NCBI RefSeq assembly: GCF_001625305.1
Contig: NW_017804242.1
Coordinates: forward strand, 928,955 to 992,954
From: Branchiostoma belcheri
Lineage: Eukaryota; Chordata; Leptocardii; Amphioxiformes; Branchiostomatidae
Length of the DNA stretch: 64,000 nucleotides
Direction: 5' to 3'
Part shown: positions 46,332-58,400 of the stretch, in pieces
How positions within the stretch are numbered: the stretch's first letter is position 1
Layout: each line of letters opens with the position of its first letter
The notes under the pieces: model-generated
What the model was told of the DNA's origin: nothing
Seen by the model: only the letters and a program-made list of their open reading frames with translations
Database searches by the model: none
Position numbers and translations under genes: made by a program

Positions 46332-49091
46332 ATATCTATATATCTATATATCTATATATCAATCAATATCTATCTATTGCTCTTGCCCTTGCTGAGACTT
46401 GCTATAATTGTTCTTGCTTTTGTTCTCTCTCTCTCTCTCTCCACATACACACATACACATACATACATACATAGTTACATACATACATACATACACACAT
46501 ACATACAAATTATGTACACAACATCAGTGAACAGTTCGGTACCATCAAAGTCCTCCATCTCCACCAGTAGTTGGTACTTCCCCTGAGCCGTCAGCTTGTT
46601 CATGACGTCCAGCCCCATGATGAAGTTGGCGTCCGTCGGGCTGTCGAAGCCCTTCTTGTACGCGGCGAGATCCTTGTCGAAGTCCACCACCTTACTCTGG
46701 GACGCGTCCCTCTCCAGGATGACCGTCCAGCCTCCTGTAGGAAAAAGTAAAATCATAGCATCAACATTTTGGATGACGACCGTCCTACTCAGGCTCAATT
46801 TGATGGGTACTGGAATTATAGAAGAGCCAGATGTATGCACAACAAAACAGTTGCTCAAGCAACTGGATGGATTTTGAAAACTGTCAGACATTTCATTAGC
46901 CTTCAATACTTTTTGTCAGTGACAGGGGTGGTAGTGTTTGGAGTAGCAGCCACTGGCGAAAAGTAGAGATTTCTGGGTGGGATCTGCATATCTGGAGGTT
47001 AGGAGGTCTCTGAAACTAGTAACACGATATTCTCTCTACCACTACCAGGTGCCAGAGGCGGCTGAGAAGAGTAAAAACTCACCAAAGAGACAGATAGCAT
47101 GCCAGGCGAGTTGGTCTACTAAAGGAGTACAAAGCGGCAAACTGCATCCCTTTAGCGGGCTACTTTCCCTGGCATGTTATCCGCCTGTGTTCTCACCGTC
47201 CATGGTCTCCATGTCACACTTGACGGGAGTCTTCTGCGTGTTTCCCTTGATCTTGATCTGCCGCTGCCCGCTCGTGACGGTCGGGTCCATGATCTTGATA
47301 CCACCACAGTCTGAAATATGAAAATTAAATGATTTCTACTTTTATGTATTGTCATTTATGGTTAGATCCGTAGTTTATGTTTGTATCTGTTGTTATTTTC
47401 TATTTCTTTTCATTTGTATGTATGTATTGCCTAATTGAAATGCAATAAAAAAATCTATATTTGTGTGCTTTTGTTTTTCAAATAAAAAAAGTAGTACGTT
47501 TGTTTCTTGCATAATACTTGAATCATAAAATCAAGGGTCGCGCAAATCCGATTGTGGTCGCTGTGATCGCCGTAAAGTGGAACGTGAGACTGTGAACATG
47601 CCGCCAGAGGTTTCTCAAAAACTTTTAACTTAAGATAGATGCCCACATTTATGTGCATTTTGCCATCACAATCTCTTAGCTTGCTTTGATATTTTTTGAT
47701 TTTCCAATCTTTCCCTTACTGTGCAAATGCTGTATGACCAGCCATGCACTCGCAGGCGCAGTGGTCATAACAGGCATTGCTGACCGTTCTGTCTCCTTGT
47801 ACTTTGGCGTGCAAATAATTCAACTGATTTGTGTTTATTATTAGTTTAGTTTTGTTGGCAAAACACCCGGGCTCTGATAACCTATGGTCGCCCAATCGAA
47901 GTCCATTCCATTGTTCGAGTGCAGAGTACAAAAAGTGGTTGTAACGTTGTGGTCAATCTTTGTTGATGCCATGATCTGTTTCTTTCAAATTTTGTGAGTT
48001 CTACAATTACCATCCTCGTGAGGGAATGATGTAAACCCGTTCAGAAATTCTTATGGTTTTTCTGGACGGGGTAATATCGATGGAAATTGCATTGCAACCA
48101 CTTTGAAAAGTTATTGACAACGACTATACAAGGCTGGCAGTATGATATCTGTACAAGTGACCGCCTCTAAATAGGAACAACCAGGCTAATGTGGCCATTT
48201 TTTGGTGGTCCCGTAAAGATTTTTCCCCATTGACACAAGCATGAAGAATCCTGTCTATAGTATAGTGACCACCTGTTAACAGACTTTAACCCCCTAAGTG
48301 GTCTTCTTGGGCAGTTTTGACTATATATGTCTAGCAAAGTTTCCTTGCACAGTTAGCAGCCTGAAGACGGACTGCACTACCCATACCTGGGAAATCGCCC
48401 TTGGACGCGTCGCCTTGCTTCTTGGGTTGTTTGTCCACCACCTTAAGTTCCGCCTTCTTCCTTTTCATCTCTCCTTCAAGGATCCTCAAGGTCACCTCCA
48501 GTTTCTTCAGCTTGGCTTCCAGCGCGTTCGTGGCCTTCTCCTCCTGTGGGATCCGAGAAGAAGACATAGGATTTCGGAACTTTCTTTTACACAACCAGTA
48601 AAGGCTCTCACCAGTAATGCTTCAGCCGCACAAATTTGTTTGCAAAAAGCCCCGAATATGGGCGGTGCGTACTCTCCAATCAGAGGTTTGGGGGTTTTTT
48701 TGGCGTGTTTTAAGTTTTTTTTTTATCAGGCTTTCTTTTGTGCGCTGGGGTTGGCGTAAAGCCCCAAAAGGCCCAAAAATAAGCCCAAATCCAAACCTCT
48801 GCTTGGAGAGTAGGCGGTGCGTACTTTAATCGAGAATTTACTTTACTAACGAAGTTCCCTTACCACGGCCGCCATGGCCTGCAGCATGTAGATCGTGACG
48901 TCCTGCTGGGTCTTCTCATCCGCTGCCTTCTTCTTCAGAGCCACCAGTTTTGGGTCCGTCTTCTGCGGACATGCCTCACCCGAGAGGGTGGCGGGGAGGT
49001 TGTTTTTGAGCTCGTTGGCGATGGCGCAGGCCCCGTAGGCGAGGCCTGGAAGACAGCAGAGGAGCAGGACAGCTGCTAGGTACGACTTCAT
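44596..49091 (-). CDS. Secreted fibrinogen-related domain (FReD) protein with coiled coil
   Basis: Eight exons: 49091-48864, 48543-48387, 47310-47197, 46734-46543, 46056-45985, 45610-45516, 45110-45035, 44729-44596; 355 residues. A signal peptide (MKSYLAAVLLLCCLPGLAYG) precedes a Cys-containing segment and a Lys/Glu coiled coil (exon 2), likely for oligomerisation. The fibrinogen C-terminal domain runs from DCGG through CDMETMDGGWTVI, a GFD segment, AGDALFFHNGKPFSVKDKDND (the calcium-loop region), GGWWYHENG and INWMPWRGC. The first disulfide pair (DC.../VKCDM) is kept. The second conserved pair, normally flanking the WWY motif, is absent: the expected positions read TKLAW and HENGY. Lancelet FReDs include bacteria-binding lectins (established knowledge); a lectin role here is inference. 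Not assignable to a named vertebrate gene. Confidence 0.88.
45433..45467 (+). repeat. (CAAA)n microsatellite
   Basis: Eight or nine CAAA units in an intron of the fibrinogen gene. Similar short CAAA/TTTG arrays occur at 32335-32362, 34586-34620 and 36580-36604. Confidence 0.9.
46259..46510 (+). repeat. Compound microsatellites (CTAT)n, (CT)n, (CATA)n
   Basis: TCTATCTG/CTAT repeats (46259-46350), a CT run (about 46425-46440) and ACATACATAC repeats (46441-46505) fill the intron before the exon at 46543-46734. Confidence 0.9.
47033..47190. mobile_element. Diverged TAGCCTCTACC-family MITE next to a fibrinogen exon
   Basis: CTACCAGGTGCCAGAGGCGGCTGAGAAGAGTA...GGCATGTTATCCGCCTGTG preserves both arms in part. 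It abuts the donor of exon 47310-47197. Confidence 0.6.
48160..48320 (-). mobile_element. Dispersed repeat shared with 8708-8872
   Basis: Reverse complement of the 8708-8872 family; ends AAGTGGTCTTCTTGGGCAGT, similar to the hairpin at 33438-33505. Confidence 0.55.
48670..48812. mobile_element. TCTCCAAGCAGA-family MITE with perfect 9-bp TSD
   Basis: TACTCTCCAATCAGAGGTTT at the left and AAACCTCTGCTTGGAGAGTA at the right. Flanking repeats GGCGGTGCG (48661-48669 and 48813-48821) are identical. In intron 1 of the fibrinogen gene. Confidence 0.88.
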
Positions 49092-49225
49092 CGTGCGGTA
49101 CTCTGATTGTACAGTGTAGGCAACTTGTGTCCTCAAATTAGGGACAAGTGGGTACAACGTACGGTTGACATGGACCGAGCAAAGTACACTCTGGGTTTGT
49201 TTACGTCAGCATTGTGTGACATGTA

Positions 49226-49310
49226 ATCTTCAAGCAGATCGAAGGGTTGCAAAAGACCTAAAGACAGCATCAAATTGGCCAGGCAGTATCCATTCGCCAG
49301 TGTCCCGACA
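49226..49310. mobile_element. Half copy of TCTCCAAGCAGA-family MITE
   Basis: TAATCTTCAAGCAGATC...CATCAAATTGGCCAGGCAGT matches the left arm of 23327-23478. It lies upstream of the fibrinogen gene. Confidence 0.65.
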
Positions 49311-49716
49311 ATGCACTGCGCTAAATTTTGAGAGCTGGCTACGTATTACGGAAGCCTCTCGATTACGCTTTATGATAAATTCCAAGTGGCTACAACGCAT
49401 TACGTAGAATTAAAACGGCGAATACGCTCTACGCAAAACGCGCCAATATTACGCTCTATGGTGAATTAGAGCGGTCCGTCTACGGTAAAGGGCATGATGC
49501 CCCCGATTATATCTAACCGTGCTGAAGACGACTTTCGTCGAAGCACCAGTAGTATCTGTTGACTGAGAACCAACATATCCCACCACTGCCACAATGTGTG
49601 CTCGGTTGTGTCTTAATGCTTGTTTTATGTGCAGTAGTTTATATGCAAGTTAATTATTGGACACTGTAGAACAAGTGGGCATTTCAAATTTTGCCCATTT
49701 CAAATTTTGGGCATTT

Positions 49717-49765
49717 CCCGAGTCCTACATCCTCTCTTCTTCGCGGAGAGGATGTAGGACTCGGG
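49717..49765. repeat. Perfect 20-bp inverted repeat
   Basis: CCCGAGTCCTACATCCTCTC (49717-49736) is exactly inverted at 49746-49765 with a 9-bp loop. It could be a short fold-back element; no protein context. Confidence 0.8.
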
Positions 49766-50127
49766 AGCTATAATAGGTTTGGTAACCAGGCTACATTTCA
49801 AAGCCTTCTAGTCCTAGAAATATTAACAAAACTACGAGATAGCAATATAGATAGCTTCTTGTGTTTTCAGAATAAACCACATACGATTTGGTACTGGGTG
49901 TTGATTGGTACAAACTTTAAGCTATTTTGTCACCATGTTGTCAGCGTGTAAGAGAAAGGGCGAAGGAGGTGACATGGCATGTTTGTATGCATGTTTTGTG
50001 AATTAGTCTCGTAATGTTTCGTCTGAAGTAGCTGTTTACACAACGCAAGCCATTCGCAATACCTTATTTGGAGTTCTTGCTCTGTTACATCATACCACAC
50101 TAGGAACAATGAATAAGTATTGGCAGA

Positions 50128-50630
50128 GACATATTGCATTTTCCACGACTTTCGGACGCTGCTTATAGAGATTCTTTATTGACAGAACAAAAAGGACAGG
50201 GACTTTTGTATGGTCTTCTACAACTAAAGATCTAACAAAGCTTATATGGGGGCGGTGAACCAACTTTGATATCTTGTAACTCTCACTTTTTTGACATCCC
50301 ATATGAAACACAGTTTCGCTGAACACATAAAGAAACTAATTTATCGATCTATGTATTGATGCTTGAAAGATGCAGTAGAATTGTATTCTATAAAGGTAAA
50401 AAGAGACATTGCATTTTTCACGACTTTCGGGTGCTGCTCATACGGGGGCGGAGAACTAACTTTGAAATCTTGTAACTCATCTCTACGGCAAATTGACTTT
50501 TTTAACATCCCATATAAAACACAGTTTTGCTGAACACTTAAAGAAACAAATTTATCGATCTCTCTATTGATGCCTGAAAGGTGCAGTAGAATTGTATTTT
50601 ATAAAGGCAAAAGGTGCAGTAGACAATTGT
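50128..50630. repeat. Two-copy tandem repeat (~250-277 bp)
   Basis: GACATATTGCATTTTCCACG at 50128 and GACATTGCATTTTTCACGAC at 50405 open two diverged copies that share GGGGGCGG.GAAC.AACTTTG and ATTTATCGATCT.T.TATTGA. Confidence 0.75.
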
Positions 50631-50689
50631 ACTTTATAAAGGCACAGCAATTCGTTTCGCTGTAATAAGATTTGACGACTTTCCTTACT

Positions 50690-50855
50690 CCACTCAGGTG
50701 TAAAATGGGTGCCTGACTTTTGGTTTGGGGAGGTAAAAGGCGGTGGAATTAAGGAGAGGGACGGACTCCACCTCCCAATACCATGTCCTAGACACAGTGG
50801 ATTAACAACGTACCCACTGCCCCTACGGATTAAAAAAAAAAGGCTGTGGAACTAT
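50690..50855 (+). mobile_element. SINE fragment
   Basis: CTCAGGTGTAAAATGGGTGCCTGACTTTT...CCTCCCAATACCATG matches the SINE body at 4945-5140 and ends in an A run. Confidence 0.6.
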
Positions 50856-52424
50856 TAAACGTTAGCTTTACCTGTATCTTTCACTCCATCGTTATTTTTT
50901 TTGTCCGACACCCAACAGATTGAACTGATATGGTCTATAGCAGTGCATAAACATGAAAGAACGTACACCCACGTGGTGTGCGTGTGATTTCGCACGTTTG
51001 AAATTTGATGTAATTTGGAGCTTTAAGTTGTTTTTGATATTTTGCGATATTAGTCTCGTCGGGGCTTGTTTCATCCAGGCTGTGCGTATCCTAGCTGTGC
51101 GTTCTTTTGCCGTTTAAAAAAGGCATGGCTCGTGCTCTTTTCGCACATACTTGTTGCGCCAACTAAACATGATTCGCTATGGATACCATACCCAAGATGT
51201 CTGCATCAAGCCAAGGTATGTCAGATTGTGTTTTACTTTATGATTTCTTTTACAATGGTAGAGCGACTTGTCATTATATGTATCAGTTTTTAAAATATTG
51301 AATTAATAATTCTAACCGACTGATATTTTTAAAAGTGTTTTTAACAAATATTTTTAACATATTTTTAACAAATATTTTTAACAAATATTTTAAAAAATAT
51401 TAGTCGCATAGAATTGTTAGAAGTATAAGCAACCTCCATATAACAAAGGTATCACAGGTATGTTGCCTTACTTTGTACCTGTTACAGTTATCGTTACGTC
51501 ATTGAGATATGTGGTGGAAAATTTCTATAAGTGATATATGGGCCACAATAACGTTTGAAAATTCCACTACTGGATTCGGACGTTAGGGTTGATGTTACGG
51601 TTGATGTTTTTTTTCCTAGGGACACCAAATTTCCTCAACTTTTTGCACATTTCGCATTGAAGAGTGTGTTTTTGTCGGGTATGTATGTCATGAATAAAAT
51701 ACCCAGCCCGACCTTGGGTCGGATCGCCCGACGGTTATCACACGGGGTTCCAAAAATTCTATAGAATAATTCGAACGCGTTTCGAGTACGCCGCTTTCGA
51801 AAATTCGAATACTGGATTCGGATATTAGACAAATGTTGGCACATTTCGCATTGAATGGCGCGTTTTCTCGGGTGGGTATGACACAAAATACAACACAATG
51901 TATTCCACATCAACCTCGGTCCCAGCCCTCCCGCGGGTACGCAATTATTGATCATAAATATGAAAGTTTCTAAAACAATTCACAACATTATTTCTCTTGA
52001 GTCACATTAGACTAAAAAAATTACTATGAAAATGCAAGACATTTAGTGTGATTTAGATAGTGTTAGATGTAACGTTAGATAATGTTATTTATGTATGCCT
52101 AACTTTTAACTGTAACTGTTTCCATGTTACATGTAATGTATGTATGTATTTGATGTGCACGTTATCAGCATACTCGCTGCCTAGAGCACACCCCGTATTG
52201 TTGTGTCACAATTTTGAAGAAACAAAGTCACATCATATCACGTTTTTCTGTTTTTCAAACGCACATAAAGATCATAATTTTTTTGTACACCATTTTTTGT
52301 GGTAGTGTTAATGATCTGATAATCATATCTGCCAAAGCAATCACATTATATTAACGTTACATGTTTTGCCGTCAAATTCACATAAATATCACATTTGTAC
52401 ACCTGGTAGTGTAATGATCTCTTA

Positions 52425-55400
52425 ATGATATCTGTCAAAGAAACCAACGGGTCCAGTGAACCCCCGCCCCTGCCCCGCCGTACAGGGCAGTCTGCCGATA
52501 AGCCTCCGGAAGGCAGCGAGAGTCAGGATGGGGGCTCTGCCGGGCCCAAACGTGCCTCAACGCTTCACCTGAACATGGGCGGCCACAGCGAAGAGTCGCA
52601 CTCCGACGCGTCCTACACAAAGTAAAAAAACTAATGATATCATTTAAGAGTAAAATAACACTACCTGGGAGTAGAGAAATTTTCAACATGCTGTTATCAT
52701 GCGCTTTATCTGTTTACTCTTTGCCAACAACAACAACTCTTTGTTTATATCATTTATTGCCTCTACATGTAATTATTTGATATGTCAATGGAGAGTCGCA
52801 TTCCGACACGTCCTACACAAAGTAAAAAACTAATGATATCATGTAAGAGTAGAATAACACTACCTGGGAGTAGAGAAATTTTCAACATGCTGTTATCATA
52901 CCCTTTATCTGTTTACCTAGGCAAATATGTACATAATGCTATACAAAAGAGATGTGAAATGTAACATTCCATTATAACATATATACATGTATTGAAGTTA
53001 GATTAGTACACTAGTAGAAATAGTTTATAGTTATTGAGTATCATTTGCCATACATTGTATCCAATGCAATTGTTGCGCAATAAACATGCCTACTCACCCA
53101 GGGATGGCAGCCGAGAGCGGGATGGTGATGCGCCTGGCGTTGGCCACAAAGCTAGAGGTATGTTCAAATCAAGTACATTTGACTGTATTAGTTACATGTG
53201 CAGCATCATTAAAAATGTTTTAACGTTGTTCATTCAAAGGGAAAAATATGTTCTGTTTAAGCTTATATTGTAAGTAATGAGTAGTGTAATGAGTTGTGGG
53301 GTCGTGTGGCGTGGCGGCAGCGTGCTCCACTCGGAACCAAGAGATCCCGGGTTCGAGTCCTGAGTCTTGTGCCACAAAGCTAGCTAGAGGTATGACTGTC
53401 ATCATTTGACTGGAACGACATGGACTGAGAATATGCCTTATGATTTTGACTATTTGTTTTGGTTGATATGTTTTGTTTTATATGATTTGATTACTTTTAC
53501 TATTTGTTTATATCATTTATTGCCTGTAATACATGTAATTATTTGATTGATATGTTTAATTTTGTCACACACTCACTGTACGTAATGTGGTTTATTTTAT
53601 GCCTATAATTTCTTATGTGACTTGTTTTATTGGGCTACCTTGGAAGTCAGTTATTATTTGTGATTTTAACGCATTTTAAAAAAATCTTAGATCATGTTTT
53701 GGATTTAGTGTATACATAGAGCATCCATGGATTGTCCTTACAAAAATCTGCCATGAACACCAAACCAATACCACCTTTTTCCCTCTACATTATATCTGGC
53801 ACTCATACTTATCATCGACAAAGTTTGATGCAATAGCAACATAATTTGTGATTTTTATGTAATTTTTAAATCTTAGGTCATGCTGTGAAGCTTTGGAATA
53901 AGATGAAATCTAACGCTTGTTGGCTTATACTCTGCTGCGGGCTTCTGACGGTGTCGTCAGTTTTCATCGCCGAATTTGTGTCGCCTGGCATCCTCATACC
54001 AGGAAGAAAGGTAGGCAGACAGGTACGGGCTGTATAGCTGGTACAACCGCCCTTCAACGTAGCACACCAGCTTCGCAGGCACGCGGCGCGGCGGCAGCTG
54101 GCTACATTACACCGAACGGCTTGTTACAGTAAATCATTGAGCATCTATCTAAAGATGATGCCCCTACTGTACTTGGTGACAGCGAATTCCACTCTGCGAT
54201 AGTTCTAGGAAAGAATTTGAACACCCCAATCCTTGGTTGATAACTTCTGGTACTTCAAGGCATGACTATTTCTTGTTCTTTTCTGAGCTAGTATATTAGG
54301 TACTTGGTAGTTGCCAACTTGGTACGTCCACCAGTTTGTTAGTTTGTTAGTCAATTTACATATGTGTTATTACCGGGTACGGATGTATTGTATTGGGTGG
54401 CTGAGCTGTGGGTTTGTGTGTCAGTTTGTCCGGACAGAGCAGCTTGACAGCACGTATTGTCAGACATATTGACAGGTCAGACACATGTAACGGATGTGAG
54501 CTTCAAGGTCATGAAAATTCAAGCTGTATTTAACAAGGCACAGACATGGCCCCCAAACGGGACAAACCCTATATTGATAGAAATATTTCAGTTAAGCTCT
54601 ATTCATCAACATCGAGAATCAACAAATTGACTCGGTGTTGCCATACTTGACAATTCTAAAAACGTGCACTTGTTTATAAATGTAGAATCAGGATGACCTG
54701 CCAATCGGTAAGAAGCTAGAGAAGCCGAGCAATCCATGGTGGACGGCGTCCTACAAGGAGAACGGCTTGGATGTCGCTTTTCCCATCCCACCGGCACCTC
54801 CGACCAAGTCTGGCACCACGTGGCAGGCCGGATTCCACGAGATGATGAACAACTCAGTTGTCGTCAGCTTGACCACACTGTCTCCACCACCAGGATGGAA
54901 TTGGGCTGATCCGTACGCAGACGTCACTGAAAATGGTGAGCCCTTACCAGTAACTCTCACCACATGTACACCTCAACCAACAACCAGTAAGTCCGATTCA
55001 TTTTGTTGGAAGTCAAGTACAGCTACACTTTACTTGCTTATCATACTTTTCCCCATTATCTTTGTAACATGGAGCTTGGTCAATGTAGACTTTTATTTTA
55101 TTTTGTTTTGCTCAGGTCTTGACAATGCAGAGAAGTGTATCGAGAATCCTTGTCTGCATGGGGCCTGTGTGAACAAAGATGGCGGATACAAATGCACCTG
55201 CTCACCTGGATGGACTGGACACAACTGTCAGCAAGGTGAGCTCCTTTTGGTATTAAGTAAAAACTAAGGCACAAATGTGCATCTAATCAGTTTAGCTGCA
55301 ACTGTGCATTTCTTTCACACAGACATCAATGAGTGTACCGGCAATCCCTGTCAGCATGGAACCTGTGTGAACAAAGATGGCGGTTACAAATGTACCTGCT

Positions 55401-58400
55401 CACCTGGATGGACTGGACAGAACTGTCAGCAAGGTGAGCTATTTTTCTGCAAGTACCATTCACTTTGCATATATGAATTTTCCTATATCCGTTCCTTCAT
55501 CCATCCATCTCTTCTCTTTTTGATGTATTGCTACATCGTATGTCACACAGATATCGATGAGTGCATGAGAAACCCACGGCCTTGCAAACACGGAACCTGT
55601 GTAAACAAAGATGGCGGACACAAATGCACCTGCTCACCTGGATGGACTGGACAGAACTGTCAGCAAGGTGAGTTATTTTTCTGCAGCTACCATTCACTTT
55701 GCTTATATGCAGTTTTCTTCTTTTTCTTTGATGCAATTGCTGACAGTTTCTTCCCCAGAACCACTTCACTGTGGAACAAGCTTCCCCGTGAATGTTTCAC
55801 CGCTAATTACAACCTCCAACGGTTTAAATCAAGGGTGAACAAATATTTGACCACGCAGTCATCACTGTAACCCAAAACACGTAAGTGGCTCTCACGAGCC
55901 TTGTTTTGAGGTGAATTCTGAAGTAAATAAAAAAAATTATTTTATGTCGATGAAGGTTTAGACATCCAGGTAATGAGAAACATAAGGTTACTCAGACAAG
56001 TAACTGGATACATTTAGAAAACTGTCAAATGTTCATTTTATTGATACATCGTATTTCTTCATCACACAGACATCGATGAGTGCATGAAAAATCCATGGCC
56101 TTGCAAACACGGAACCTGTGTGAACAAAGATGGCGGCTACAAATGCACCTGCTCACCTGGATGGACTGGACTAACTGCCAGCAAGGTGATTTACATTTGT
56201 ACTTCAACTTGTGTCTTTATGTTGCAACTCATCATCATCATCATTGTTGCCGCTCATCTGTTGATGATGCAGGCCACCACAGACTGCTTTATACTCAAAT
56301 TAAGGATCTATATCTACTTTCTTGGTTTCTTTAAATACAACGTAGTATAAGTTTATGTATGGAATTTCTTTCTTCATCATGCAGACATCAATGAGTGTGC
56401 TGGCAAACCATGCAAACATGGAACCTGTGTGAACAAAGGTGGCGGCTACAAATGCTCCTGCTCACCTGGATGGACTGGGCAGAACTGTCAGCAAGGTAAG
56501 TTCTTTCTCCAGACTATTTTGTTAGCTAACAACATTTGGGTGCTGTCCGTGACTGGGTAATTCTACACTCATTTTCTCATCTTCAGGATCATGTTGCTTG
56601 AATGTTCATGACTCTATCCTTCTATTTCTTCAATCCTCCATAGCGCAACATAACTATTATTGGCCTGCCATATATAGTGCTGGCCCTTTACAGCCCTCCA
56701 TTATATTCTTCAATGATTGATTATGAGGACTGCCAATTTTTCCACATTTGCATATTTTTTAGAACAATACTCAAAATTTGACCATATTTAGCTCTTTAGA
56801 ACAGCAATACCTACTCCTTGTTCAATTTACCATTTTAATAAAATACTTGTAAAAGTCATATAGTACCATGTTCAAAAACTTGTTTCAATTCATATGAGCG
56901 TGTTTCTGTGATTCCAAGTATTGCAACTGTTATTTTTGTAAATTTGCAAAGATATTGACGAGTGTATGAGGAACCCCTGCCCGGATAGAGCCTGTGTGAA
57001 CAAAGATGGTGGATACAAATGCACCTGCTCACCTGGATGGACTGGACAGACCTGTCAGCAAGGTGAGTTATTTTTCTTCTTTTTCTTTCTTTCATACGTG
57101 TTATAACAGTGATCTATATTGTGTATGACATACTTGTTTTTCTTTATAACATAGAGATAAATGATGATAACGCAGACATCAATGGGTGTACTGGCAAATC
57201 ATGCCAGCATGGACGCTGTGTGAACAAAGATGGTGGATACAAATGTGCCTGCTCACCTGGATGGACTGGACAGAATTGTCAGCAAGGTGAGTCCCTTGTT
57301 GTCTATACTTTGGCAGATATGTATAATTTTTACGCGGTCAGTGTGTTTCCATTCAGTTCAGCTGCAATTGTGTACATCCCTTTCATTCAGACATCAATGA
57401 GTGTACTCGCAAACCTTGTCAACATGGAACTTGTGTGAACAAAGATGGCGGATACAAATGTACCTGCTCATCTGGATGGACTGGACAGAACTGTCAGCAA
57501 GGTCTGTGGTTAACGTCCATTTCCGTTTTGGTTTAGAAAAACTCAATATTTTAGTGCTGCTGATATCCTTTTGTGTACACTGTGGTAGAAAAGCATGATT
57601 ATTATGTTCTCATTGTGGTTTCAGTCAGATCAGCTACAATTGTGTACATCTCTTTCATTTAGACATCAATGAGTGTACCAGCAAACCCTGTCAGCATGGA
57701 ACCTGTGTGAACAAAAATGGTGGATACAAATGCACCTGCTCACCTGGATGGACTGGACAGAACTGCCAGCAAGGTCTGTGGTTAACGTACATTTCTATTT
57801 TGGTTTAGAAATAACTCTGGAAATGCATCTCAATATTCTAGTGCTTAACTGACATGCTGCAAAGATCTACTCACTCACTCACTCACTCACTCACTCACTC
57901 ACTCACTCACTCACTCACTCACTCACTCTCTCCCATGGCTTAGTCAGCCGTTGGGGCAGATCTACATGGCTCATTTTCTTTTTGTCACACAGACATCAAT
58001 GAGTGTACCAGAAACCCTTGCCAGCATGGAACCTGTGTGAACAAAGATGGTGGATACAGATGCACCTGCTCCCCTGGATGGACTGGACAGAACTGTCAGC
58101 AAGGTGAGTTTCAGACTTGCTGAAATATTCCAGTGTAAAATCTAGAATCAAAGATGTTTATTTTGGAACATCTGAGTCATTTACAAAAAGGAGTGGATGC
58201 TACAAGAAACGACTGGCAGTTTTAAAACCCATTCGGTTGGTTGAGAAACAGTTTTCTTGAGTACACTTCTTACTGTTTGTTACCTGTGTATCTGTGCAAC
58301 ACACCAGCTTTGCAGGCACGCGGCGCAGCAGCAGCTAGCTATATCCTACCGAACGACTTGTTAAACTCAATCTTTGCACAATGTCATTTAATTGCAGGAG

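Larger units (their letters stand above)
49311..52424. other. Intergenic region between fibrinogen and EGF-lectin genes
   Basis: No convincing exon. It holds a hairpin (49717-49765), a diverged tandem duplication (50128-50630), a SINE fragment (50690-50855), a run of TTTTTAACA repeats (51330-51390), and a weak local duplication around 51560-51870 (GCACATTTCGCATTGAA twice). Confidence 0.5.

Noticed and set aside
46211-46586. Open frames rich in Ile/Tyr/Ser or Thr/His
   Set aside because: Microsatellite translation in a fibrinogen-gene intron.
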